A stretch of DNA of 36,306 bases from a virus: the IMG/VR virus record IMGVR_UViG_3300046777_002578, positions 1 through 36,306 of that record; one strand, written 5' to 3'. A program made the translations under genes and the position numbers. Below are positions 21,984-28,828 of the stretch, in pieces. How positions within the stretch are numbered: the stretch's first letter is position 1; the number at the start of each line of letters is the position of its first letter. The notes below the pieces were generated by a model that saw only the letters and a program-made list of their open reading frames with translations, searched no databases and was not told where the DNA came from.

Positions 21984-22817
21984 ATGGCAACCAAGAAACC
22001 CACCCCTCCGGCTAAGTCTACCGCTTTGGTGCGGTGGGACGAAGAGCTGGCCAAGCAGGCGGAAGTTGCGGCCGGCATGGAGGCAAACGCCGGCGGCGGC
22101 CAGTTCTTCAGCACTAAGGGCGGTCAGCTCAGCTGGCAAGATGCACCGCTGCCGGGCAACCAGATGGCCGTTGTCATTCTGGACAGCATTCTCGAGAATG
22201 TATACTACGAGGGTCGCTATGACCCTGAGGTACCGCAGGGGCCTACCTGCTTTGCTTTTGGCCGGGAAGAAAAGGCCATGGCACCGCACCAGCTGGTCAT
22301 TGACGCCGGCAAGCAAATGTGCGGGGCCAGCGGGCTTTGCAATGGCTGCGACATGAACGAGTGGGGCAGTTCAGACGTGGGACGTGGCAAGGCTTGCCGC
22401 AACACGCGGCGTCTGGCTATGATTCCAGCCGGCACCTTCAACCCAGCCGGCAAGTTTGAACTGTTTGAGGACGAGGAGCACTTTGCTTCCGCCGCTATGG
22501 GCTTTATGAAGCTGCCGGTCACGTCGGTTAAGGGTTACGCCAGCTTTGTCAAGCAGGTGGCCGGGGCCCTGCGGCGGCCGCCATTTGGCATTGTGACTAA
22601 GGTGGCAGTGCGACCGGACCCCAGCACGCAATTCAAGGTCACTTTTGAGCCCTTGATGAGCCTGCCTGACGAGCTGATGTCAGTCATTGTGCAGCGCCAC
22701 GAAGAAGCCAAGTCAACTATTGACTTCCCTTACCAGCCGAGCGACGAGGAAGCCGCGCCGCCCAAGCGTGGCAGCCGGGCCGCACAGAAGCCCGCCGCCC
22801 GCGGCCGCAAGTACTGA
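21984..22817 (+). CDS. Zinc-motif protein next to DNA polymerase, possibly ssDNA-binding
   Basis: 277 codons from ATG 21984; this start follows TTAGGAGCTC and is preferred over an in-frame start at 21915 inside the previous gene. The central part contains a Cys cluster (CGASGLCNGCDMNEWGS, then GKACRNTRRLAMI) that could bind one zinc ion, flanked by beta-rich sequence (AVVILDSILENVYYEGRY, KFELFEDEEHF). The C-terminus is flexible and basic, ending RGSRAAQKPAARGRKY. Proteins of this look lie directly upstream of PolA in many environmental podoviruses and are sometimes labelled ssDNA-binding. Unlike typical SSBs it lacks an acidic C-terminal tail. A replication-accessory role is likely from position; the biochemical function is unproven. 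Confidence 0.6.
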   Translation: MATKKPTPPAKSTALVRWDEELAKQAEVAAGMEANAGGGQFFSTKGGQLSWQDAPLPGNQMAVVILDSILENVYYEGRYDPEVPQGPTCFAFGREEKAMAPHQLVIDAGKQMCGASGLCNGCDMNEWGSSDVGRGKACRNTRRLAMIPAGTFNPAGKFELFEDEEHFASAAMGFMKLPVTSVKGYASFVKQVAGALRRPPFGIVTKVAVRPDPSTQFKVTFEPLMSLPDELMSVIVQRHEEAKSTIDFPYQPSDEEAAPPKRGSRAAQKPAARGRKY

Positions 22818-22825
22818 GCCAGTTT

Positions 22826-22903
22826 GCCCGGCGGCGTTGACTAGGGCGGGCACCGCAGTTGCCTCTCCCTCCCCTGAGCCTGCCCTTGCCGCCGGGCCTT
22901 TTT
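22826..22903 (+). terminator. Terminator-like long hairpin before the polymerase genes
   Basis: GCCCGGCGGC (22826-22835) pairs perfectly with GCCGCCGGGC (22888-22897), followed by C and TTTTT (22899-22903). The 52-base interior can form an additional GGGCA/TGCCC stem. The next gene's GGAG begins directly after the U-run. It could partially terminate or attenuate transcription before PolA. Confidence 0.55.
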
Positions 22904-22914
22904 GGAGTTGTTCC

Positions 22915-23124
22915 GTGTTGAAAAAACTTGTCACCAACCCAGTGCTGCGCACTTGGCCGGCGCTCAACGAGGCGCTACGACTGGCGGACGAGCAGCTGTG
23001 CCAGCGGCTCCTTAAAGAGGAGTTGCAGGGTCGCAAGCGCAAGATGTTTGTCAAGCGTATTCACAGCCGCTTGAACAAGGTGCGGGCCGACCGCGAGCGG
23101 GCCGAGCTGGAGGCAAAAGTGTGA
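22915..23124 (+). CDS. Small basic helical protein upstream of PolA (69 aa)
   Basis: 69 codons from GTG 22915, with GGAG seven bases upstream (a TTG at 22918 is an alternative). Product (LKKLVTNPVLRTWPALNEAL, then RLADEQLCQRLLKEELQGRK, KRIHSRLNKVRADRERAELE) is two or three amphipathic helices with a very basic C-terminus. Small proteins of the type LxxADExxCxxLLxxExxGxxRxxFxxRIHxRxNxxR, found before phage polymerases, match this in outline; function is unknown. The stop overlaps the PolA GTG as GTGA, so the two are translationally coupled. Confidence 0.65.
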   Translation: MLKKLVTNPVLRTWPALNEALRLADEQLCQRLLKEELQGRKRKMFVKRIHSRLNKVRADRERAELEAKV

Positions 23125-25037
23125 AGCAACCCAAGCCAGTCACAATTGACTTTGAGACCTTCGGCATCGAGGGCCGGCCCAAATATCCGCCGGTTCCTGT
23201 TGGCGTAGCCATCAAGTACCCGGGCAAGGCGGCCAAGTATTACGCGTGGGGTCATCCCACCGGCAACAATTGCTGCTGGTCGGACGCGGCAGCAGCCTTG
23301 GCCAAGGCCTACACCCATAAGGACGGCGTGCTGTTCCAGAACGGCAAATTTGACGTGGACGTGGTCAACGTTCATTTTGATTTGCCCATCCCCAGCTGGG
23401 ACCGCATTCATGACACGTTGTTCCTGCTGTTTTTGGATGACCCGCACCAGCTGGAGTTAGGGCTCAAGCCGGCGGCGGCCCGTTTGTTGGACTGGCCGGC
23501 CGAGGAGCAGGACGCCGTGTGCGACTGGCTGCTGACCAACCAGCCGGTACCCGGGGTCCGCATCAGCAAGGCCAGGTCCAGTGAGCACTACTTTGGCCGC
23601 TACTTGGCCTACGCCCCAGGCGACTTGGTGGGCAAGTACGCCAATGGCGACGTAGACCGCACTGAGGCCATCTTCAACCTGCTCTGGCCTAAGACTGCCA
23701 CCAGAGAAATGCTGCCGGCTTACGACCGTGAGCGACGGCTCATGCCCATTTTGCTGGAGATGGAGCGTCAGGGTTTGGCCATCGACCTGCCGCGCTTGCG
23801 CCAGGACGTGACCTCCTACAACCAATGGCGCGACGCAATCAACAGCTGGCTGCTCAAAACACTGAAGGCCCCTCCCGACCTAAACCTAGACTCTGGCGAG
23901 CAGCTGGTACAGGCCATGATCAAGGTGGGCAAGGTAGATCCGGATCTGTTGCCTAGGACACCAACCGGCAAGTTCCAGACAAACAAAGAGGCCCTGCTGC
24001 AAGGGGTAACAGACAAAGTGTTGTTGGCCGTGCTCAAGTACCGCACCCAGCTGAACACCTGTCTGAACACCTTCATGCAGCCTTGGCTGTCCACGGCCGA
24101 AGCGTCAAACGGCCTGATCTTCACCACCTGGAACCAAACCAAGACGCCATCCGGTGACTCTAACGTTGGTACCAGAACCGGGCGATTGTCTTCAACGCCA
24201 AACTTCCAGAACATCCCTAAGGAGTTCAAGGCCATCTTCCTTCACGAGGATCCCAAGGACAAGAAACTGCCCAAGTGCCCGTTCAAAGATCTGCCGCCCC
24301 TGCCTCGGGTGCGCAGCTACATCACGCCCTTTCCAGGCCATGTGATGATTGACCGAGACTATTCGCAGCAGGAACCTCGCATCTTGGCCCATTTTGACGG
24401 TGGTGACTTGATGTCCAAGTACGTAGAAAACCCTTGGATTGACTTCCACGATTACGCCAAAGCCGAACTTGAACTGGCGGGCAAGTTCTACGACCGCAAG
24501 CCGGTCAAGAACACCAACCTAGGTCTGATTTACGGCATGGGCGTAGGCAAGCTGGCTGAGCGCAACAACATGACGGTGGAAGAGTCGGCTGAGCTCAAAA
24601 AGGCTATTTTGAAGTTGTACCCGGGGCTAGCTGAAATGTACAAGGACATGAAGGTCCGGGCTAAGGCTGGGCAGCCCATTCGAACCTGGGGCGGCCGCGA
24701 GTACTACTGCGAACAGCCCAGGTTGGTCAACAACCGCATCATGGAGTTTGATTACAAGCTGGTCAACGTGCTCATTCAAGGGTCAGCGGCTGACTGCACC
24801 AAAGAGGCTATTATCCGCTATCACGCAGCCAAGCATCCGGAAGCCAAGATCATCCTCAACGTGCACGATCAGGTCACAGCCAGCGTGCCAAAGAAGATCT
24901 TCAAAGCCGAGATGGAGGTGCTTCGCAAGTGCATGGAGTCCGTCGAGTTTGACGTACCCATTTTGAGCGAAGGCTCAATTTCCTCAACCAACTGGGATGA
25001 ACTCCAGGATTACGACAAGAAAGGCAAGGTGCTGTAA
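23121..25037 (+). CDS. polA: Family A DNA polymerase with 3'-5' exonuclease domain (Leu762 type)
   Basis: 638 codons from GTG 23121. The N-terminal exonuclease domain has TIDFET (Asp10, Glu12), FQNGKFDVD (Asn74, Asp78) and YANGDVDRTE (about 173-182). The polymerase domain carries TRTGRLSSTPNFQNIP (351-366), motif A DRDYSQQEPRILA (411-423), motif B RKPVKNTNLGLIYG (459-472) and motif C NVHDQV (580-585). The position equal to E. coli Phe762 is Leu467. Studies of aquatic phages link Leu at this site to slower, more accurate replication and often to temperate or less virulent lifestyles, versus Phe or Tyr. No 5'-3' exonuclease domain is present. It is the phage replicative polymerase working with the primase-helicase and ligase. 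Confidence 0.93.
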   Translation: MKQPKPVTIDFETFGIEGRPKYPPVPVGVAIKYPGKAAKYYAWGHPTGNNCCWSDAAAALAKAYTHKDGVLFQNGKFDVDVVNVHFDLPIPSWDRIHDTLFLLFLDDPHQLELGLKPAAARLLDWPAEEQDAVCDWLLTNQPVPGVRISKARSSEHYFGRYLAYAPGDLVGKYANGDVDRTEAIFNLLWPKTATREMLPAYDRERRLMPILLEMERQGLAIDLPRLRQDVTSYNQWRDAINSWLLKTLKAPPDLNLDSGEQLVQAMIKVGKVDPDLLPRTPTGKFQTNKEALLQGVTDKVLLAVLKYRTQLNTCLNTFMQPWLSTAEASNGLIFTTWNQTKTPSGDSNVGTRTGRLSSTPNFQNIPKEFKAIFLHEDPKDKKLPKCPFKDLPPLPRVRSYITPFPGHVMIDRDYSQQEPRILAHFDGGDLMSKYVENPWIDFHDYAKAELELAGKFYDRKPVKNTNLGLIYGMGVGKLAERNNMTVEESAELKKAILKLYPGLAEMYKDMKVRAKAGQPIRTWGGREYYCEQPRLVNNRIMEFDYKLVNVLIQGSAADCTKEAIIRYHAAKHPEAKIILNVHDQVTASVPKKIFKAEMEVLRKCMESVEFDVPILSEGSISSTNWDELQDYDKKGKVL

Positions 25038-25756
25038 TGGCCACCAAACAAATCACCAGCTGGTCCTTCAGCCGCTACAGCACCTACAAGCAGTGCCCGC
25101 TAAAGCTGAAGCTGAGTGCCATCGATCGGATCCGCGACCCCGGCAACGAGGCCATGGCCCGCGGCGACGCCATTCACAAGTTGGCCGAAGCCTACATCAA
25201 GGGCGAAGGTCGCGCGCTGCCGCCAGAACTCAAACTGTTTGGCGACGAAATCAAGAAGCTGCGCACCCAGTACAAGAAGAAGATCAATGGCATGGTGGTG
25301 GAAGACAACTGGTCCTTCACCAAGGATTGGGGCGAAACGCAGTGGGATGACTGGATTCACTGCTGGCTCCGCATCAAGCTGGACTGCGCCCACCACGAGG
25401 ACGACAAAACCCTTGTCATCACGGACTGGAAGACTGGCAAGTTCCGCGCTGAGATGAACGAGGACTATGTCGAGCAGCTGGAGCTCTACGCCTTGGCTGC
25501 ACTGTTGTTGCACGAGCACATCCAACAGGTCAAACCGCGGTTGGCCTACCTGGATCTTGGTGTCACGTACCCGGAGGCTGACAAGCCGCTGGTCTTCACG
25601 CGGGCTGACATTCCCAAACTCAAGAAGCTGTGGGAGAAGCGGACCAAGGCAATGCTCAGTGACAAGCAGTTCGCGCCGCGCCCCAACGACAAGTGCCGGT
25701 GGTGTTTCTACCGGGCCAGCAACAAGGCTGCCGGCGGCGGCCAGTGCAAGTACTGA
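25037..25756 (+). CDS. PD-(D/E)XK nuclease with a probable Fe-S cluster (Cas4/RecB-like)
   Basis: 239 codons, start ATG 25037 overlapping the PolA stop by one base. Catalytic motifs of the superfamily are His47 (ARGDAIHKLAEA), Asp116 (LRIKLDCA), Asp130-Trp-Lys132 (VITDWKTGK) and the QLELYA segment near 147. Cys20 (YKQCPLKLKL) plus Cys220, Cys223 and Cys237 at the C-terminus form the four-Cys arrangement that binds a 4Fe-4S cluster in Cas4 and AddB proteins. Such phage enzymes act as exonucleases in recombination or DNA processing. It belongs to the polymerase operon. Whether it also interacts with host CRISPR is unknown. Confidence 0.85.
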   Translation: MATKQITSWSFSRYSTYKQCPLKLKLSAIDRIRDPGNEAMARGDAIHKLAEAYIKGEGRALPPELKLFGDEIKKLRTQYKKKINGMVVEDNWSFTKDWGETQWDDWIHCWLRIKLDCAHHEDDKTLVITDWKTGKFRAEMNEDYVEQLELYALAALLLHEHIQQVKPRLAYLDLGVTYPEADKPLVFTRADIPKLKKLWEKRTKAMLSDKQFAPRPNDKCRWCFYRASNKAAGGGQCKY

Positions 25757-25763
25757 GGAAAAC

Positions 25764-26268
25764 ATGGAACACGTAATGATTGACCTTGAGACCTTGGGCC
25801 GTCGGGCCGGGTGCTCAATTCTTTCTATTGGGGCCGTGGCGTTTGACACAACAGGCTTAGGGCCTGAGTTCTACACGGTGGTGGACCGGGCCAGTTGCCA
25901 AGCGCATGGCCTGCACGAAGATGAAAATACTGTGGCGTGGTGGAACAAGCAATCGGTGCAAGCCCAAACTGTGCTGGAACAAGCGGCCACCAATGGCCAA
26001 CCCTTGGCAGACGCTTTGACCGAACTGACTACTTTTTTGGGCGGATTGGGCAGCCTCAAAAAACTTAAGGTCTGGGGCAACGGTGCTGATTTTGACAACG
26101 CCATCTTGACGGCCTGCTACGCCGCCGTGGGCCGTGAGCTGCCATGGGATCAAGAGCTTGCGACCTCAGGTCAAGCTGGCTCGCCAAGGTACCTACCACA
26201 ATGCGCTGGACGACGCCAAGTCGCAGGCCACACATGCCGTTCAACTGCTGGAGTTGCTACGTGGCTGA
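25764..26268 (+). CDS. DEDDh 3'-5' exonuclease, apparent frameshift near 26,157
   Basis: ATG 25764 follows GAGGAAAAC. The N-terminal part MIDLETLG (Asp7, Glu9), then ILSIGAVAFDTT and KVWGNGADFDNAIL, is the exonuclease/Rv2179c- or DexA-like fold. In the given sequence the frame runs on after ELPWDQEL into a tail without family features, ending at 26,321. One base (the C of GAGCTTG at about 26,157) removed gives LRPQVKLARQGTYHNALDDA, then KSQATHAVQLLELLRG and a stop at 26266-26268. That frame holds the missing HNALDD motif (His and last catalytic Asp), so the intact gene must be read across the two frames. The enzyme degrades DNA or RNA 3' ends. Confidence 0.7.
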
Positions 26269-26452
26269 TGAAGTGGACCACCAATTGGAACGGGCCGAGC
26301 CGTTGGAAGCGGCCAATCTAGCTCAGGTTCGTCGCCGTGCGGACCAGATTCCTCCGGGCAAACCAGGGGACTGCGATTTTTGCGGTGAGTGGTCGGCCCG
26401 GTTGGTGGGCGGCGTCTGTGCCCCTTGCCGTGATCGCTATCGCTTGCCGTGA
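26261..26452 (+). CDS. DksA/TraR-type zinc-finger protein (63 aa)
   Basis: 63 codons from GTG 26261, with GGAG seven bases upstream and an eight-base overlap with the exonuclease stop in its shifted frame. MADEVDHQLERAEPLEAANL, then PPGKPGDCDFCGEW and GGVCAPCRDRY give two CxxC pairs (Cys38, Cys41, Cys53, Cys56), the layout of small phage TraR/DksA-family proteins. In other phages and plasmids TraR binds RNA polymerase in the secondary channel and changes promoter choice. If active here it would alter host transcription in the early phase. Its start supports the exonuclease frame ending at 26268. Confidence 0.75.
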   Translation: MADEVDHQLERAEPLEAANLAQVRRRADQIPPGKPGDCDFCGEWSARLVGGVCAPCRDRYRLP

Positions 26453-26823
26453 GGGAGCTAGAAAGTAAGATTGAGCAGCGGGCCGTTGGCCTAGTGTGGC
26501 AACACTTAGGAATCATCGGCGCCAAGCTAGTAACACCGGGCAACACAGGGTACCCAGACAGAATTTTCTGGCTGCCCGGTGGCCGCCCGCTGTTGATTGA
26601 GTTCAAGCGGCCTGGGGAAAAGCCTAGCCCTAAGCAGCTTTACGTCCATGCCCAGCTCCAAGCCTTGGGCTACCAAGTAGAGGTACATGACGATGCAATC
26701 GCAGCTTTTCAAGCCGTTATCAACGCCGTGGCAGCCGCACGCCTACCAAAAGAAAGCCGTCAGGTTCTTGCTCGAGCACGCCGCCGCTGCGCTCTTCTTA
26801 GATCCGGGGCTGGGCAAGACTAG
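26449..26823 (+). CDS. VRR-NUC domain nuclease
   Basis: 124 codons from GTG 26449, overlapping the previous stop as GTGA. The whole VRR-NUC fold is visible: EQRAVGLVWQHLGIIGAKLV, GYPDRIFWLPGGRPLLIEFK (Asp and Glu-x-Lys of the PD-(D/E)XK core) and SPKQLYVHAQLQALGYQVEV. The family cleaves branched or bubble DNA, including Holliday-junction-like structures, and phage forms are always near helicases. The C-terminal 43 residues lie inside the start of the next gene, so this tail may not be under selection for the nuclease. Confidence 0.9.
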   Translation: MRELESKIEQRAVGLVWQHLGIIGAKLVTPGNTGYPDRIFWLPGGRPLLIEFKRPGEKPSPKQLYVHAQLQALGYQVEVHDDAIAAFQAVINAVAAARLPKESRQVLARARRRCALLRSGAGQD

Positions 26824-28162
26824 TATCACACTGGCCGCCGTCAAGCTGCTCAAGCAAAAGAAGGTGCTTGACAAAGTCTTGCTGATTGCGCCGTTGCGTG
26901 TGTGCTACAGTGTGTGGCCTAAAGAGGCTGATAAGTGGCTGGACTTTAACGGGCTCAGGATAGTGGTGTTGCACGGGGCCGACAAGGACCGGTTGCTGCA
27001 GGAGCCGGCTGACATCTACGTCATCAATCCAGAAGGTTTAGAGTGGTTGCTACAGGTGGTCAAAAGCAAGACTGCCAACGGCAAGACCAAGGTGACAGTT
27101 GACCTGCGCCGTTGGAAGAGCCTGGGCTTTGACACGCTGGTCGTGGACGAGCTGTCCAAGTTTAAGTACACGTCAACAAACCGATTCAAGGCCCTCAAGG
27201 CGGTGCTGGGCACGTTCAGCCGCCGCTGGGGCCTGACTGGATCCCCGGCCGCCAACGGGCTGATGGACCTGTTTGGCCAGTGCTTTGTGCTGGACCAAGG
27301 CCGTACGCTGGGCCAGTACTTGACGCACTACCGCATGAAGTACTTCTTGCCAGGGCACGACGGCTTCAGCTGGGTCATTCGTAAAGGCGCCGAGGAGGAA
27401 ATCTACGAGCGGCTCCGCCCGCTGGCGCTCCGCATGGCGGCCGACGATTACCTGGATATGCCGGCGCTGATTGAGAACAACATCAGAGTGGATTTGCCGG
27501 AGCAAGTGCGCATCATCTACGATCAGTTGGAACAAGATCTCATCGCCAAACTTGATGAAAAAGTGGTGGTAGCCAGCACAGCAGCGGCGGCCAGCATCAA
27601 GTGCCGCCAGGTGGCCAATGGCGGGCTGTACGTAGACCCTGAGGTGCAAGCGTTGGTCAAGCTGCCTAAGTCTAGGCGTGAATGGGTCAACTTGCACCAA
27701 GAAAAAGTGGACGCTTTGGTGGAGCTGATTGAGGAGTTGCAAGGCAGTCCGCTGCTTGTGGCCTATGACTTTGAGCATGACCTGGACAGGCTTCGCGAGC
27801 GGCTGGGGCAAGATGTGCCGTACATTGGTGGAGGTGTGTCGGCCAAGCGTTCGGCTGAGCTGGAGCACGCGTGGAACCAAGGTCGGTTGCCAGTGCTGCT
27901 GGGGCACCCGCAGGCTATGGCCCATGGTCTGAACCTGCAAGAAGTAGGCCACCACGTTTGCTGGTACTCGCTAACCTGGGACTTTGAGCTGTATGATCAA
28001 TTCATTCGTCGGGTGTTGCGCCAAGGCAACAAGAGCAAAAAGGTCTTTGTCCACCACATCATCGCCCGGGGCACAATCGACGAAGTGGTGTTTGCCGCGT
28101 TGAAGTCCAAGCGCAAAGGGCAGAACGCTTTGTTTGAAGCCCTAAAAAATTTGCGCAAATAA
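26693..28162 (+). CDS. SNF2-type superfamily 2 helicase
   Basis: 489 codons from ATG 26693, since GAGG at 26679-26682 is nine bases upstream; an ATG at 26687 is also in frame. Motif I is FLDPGLGKTS, motif Ia VLLIAPLRVCYSVWPKE, motif II VVDELSKFK (DEL in place of DEAH), motif III LTGSPAANGLMDLFGQ, and motif VI YDQFIRRVLRQGNKSKKVFV. This matches the compact phage SNF2-like helicases that translocate on duplex DNA and may reset replication forks or branched intermediates. It pairs naturally with the VRR-NUC gene that overlaps its start by 131 bases. The final part runs to the promoter P4 region. Confidence 0.9.
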   Translation: MQSQLFKPLSTPWQPHAYQKKAVRFLLEHAAAALFLDPGLGKTSITLAAVKLLKQKKVLDKVLLIAPLRVCYSVWPKEADKWLDFNGLRIVVLHGADKDRLLQEPADIYVINPEGLEWLLQVVKSKTANGKTKVTVDLRRWKSLGFDTLVVDELSKFKYTSTNRFKALKAVLGTFSRRWGLTGSPAANGLMDLFGQCFVLDQGRTLGQYLTHYRMKYFLPGHDGFSWVIRKGAEEEIYERLRPLALRMAADDYLDMPALIENNIRVDLPEQVRIIYDQLEQDLIAKLDEKVVVASTAAAASIKCRQVANGGLYVDPEVQALVKLPKSRREWVNLHQEKVDALVELIEELQGSPLLVAYDFEHDLDRLRERLGQDVPYIGGGVSAKRSAELEHAWNQGRLPVLLGHPQAMAHGLNLQEVGHHVCWYSLTWDFELYDQFIRRVLRQGNKSKKVFVHHIIARGTIDEVVFAALKSKRKGQNALFEALKNLRK

Positions 28163-28175
28163 TTGAAATTGGGTG

Positions 28176-28220
28176 TTTACAAGCCCACTGGACCGCACTA
28201 CAATCTCCTCACGGTCAACG
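28176..28220 (+). promoter_or_regulatory. Promoter P4 of the shared plus-strand family
   Basis: TTTACA (28176-28181), 17-base spacer, TACAAT (28199-28204), six bases, then ACGGTCAACG (28211-28220), identical to P2 at both the -10 and the start element. Upstream are CTAAAAAATTTG (as in P1) and ATTGAAATTGGG (as in P2). TGCTGAGGAA (28241-28250) is the ribosome-binding site of the next gene. Confidence 0.75.
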
Positions 28221-28256
28221 CAATGGTGCTTGGCCGAACCTGCTGAGGAAAACATC

Positions 28257-28619
28257 ATGACCACCAAGCTGTATAACACCCGCGACTCCGCCACTTCTGT
28301 CCTGCGCAAGCTTGGCATCAAGCCCCGCGACTACAATCTGTTCATTCGCAAGATGGACGGCAAGTTTGAGTGCAGTGTTGAAGCGGCTGCTGCCCATCTG
28401 GCGTCTCTGCTGCTGCCCTCGACACAAGCGCCAGCCGCTAAGAAAGCCGCTAAGCGCGTTGGCATCAGCCAAACGGCCCGTGACCTGATTCTGGCTGGCA
28501 AAACCAACGCCGAAGTTTGGGCCGTTTTGCAAGCCCAGTTCAAGCTGGACGACAGCAAAAAGCACTACCCCACGTGGTACCGCAGCGAACTGAAGCGCAA
28601 GGGCCTGTTGGCGGCGTGA
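28257..28619 (+). CDS. Unknown protein with a C-terminal WYR-motif domain (120 aa)
   Basis: 120 codons from ATG 28257; the open frame back to 28173 lies within promoter P4 and is not coding. An N-terminal domain (MTTKLYNTRDSATSVLRKLG, then IKPRDYNLFIRKMDGKFECS) is joined by an AKKAAKR linker to a C-terminal region ARDLILAGKTNAEVWAVLQA, FKLDDSKKHYPTWYRSELKR, KGLL. That final region is clearly related to the C-terminus of the 203-aa protein two genes downstream. It resembles small helical DNA-binding modules found in phages with names such as zinc-free HTH, but the family is not known to me. It is the first gene of the unit driven by P4. Confidence 0.7.
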   Translation: MTTKLYNTRDSATSVLRKLGIKPRDYNLFIRKMDGKFECSVEAAAAHLASLLLPSTQAPAAKKAAKRVGISQTARDLILAGKTNAEVWAVLQAQFKLDDSKKHYPTWYRSELKRKGLLAA

Positions 28620-28828
28620 TGGATAGCATTGAAATTCAGGACGAGGGCAATCAACGCTGGCAGCTGTACGTCAACGGCAGCCCTCGGATCCTACTCACCA
28701 AAAAGCACGGCAGCTTGCAGTTGCATTGGCAAGTCTACGGGCCTCAGCATTGGGCTGAAGCCAAAGTCATTATCCAAGGACTGCTGGAGTTGTCCGTGCT
28801 GGCCGATCAACTAGCCGGAGAAAAATGA
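28619..28828 (+). CDS. Small unknown protein (69 aa)
   Basis: 69 codons, ATG overlapping the previous stop by one base (TGATG). The product MDSIEIQDEGNQRWQLYVNG, RILLTKKHGSLQLHWQVYGP, then AKVIIQGLLELSVLADQL is a strand-rich N-terminal half with one C-terminal helix. No transmembrane segment or catalytic motif is visible. Its stop overlaps the next start as ATGA, so it sits between two proteins that share the WYR domain and may work with them. Confidence 0.65.
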   Translation: MDSIEIQDEGNQRWQLYVNGSPRILLTKKHGSLQLHWQVYGPQHWAEAKVIIQGLLELSVLADQLAGEK

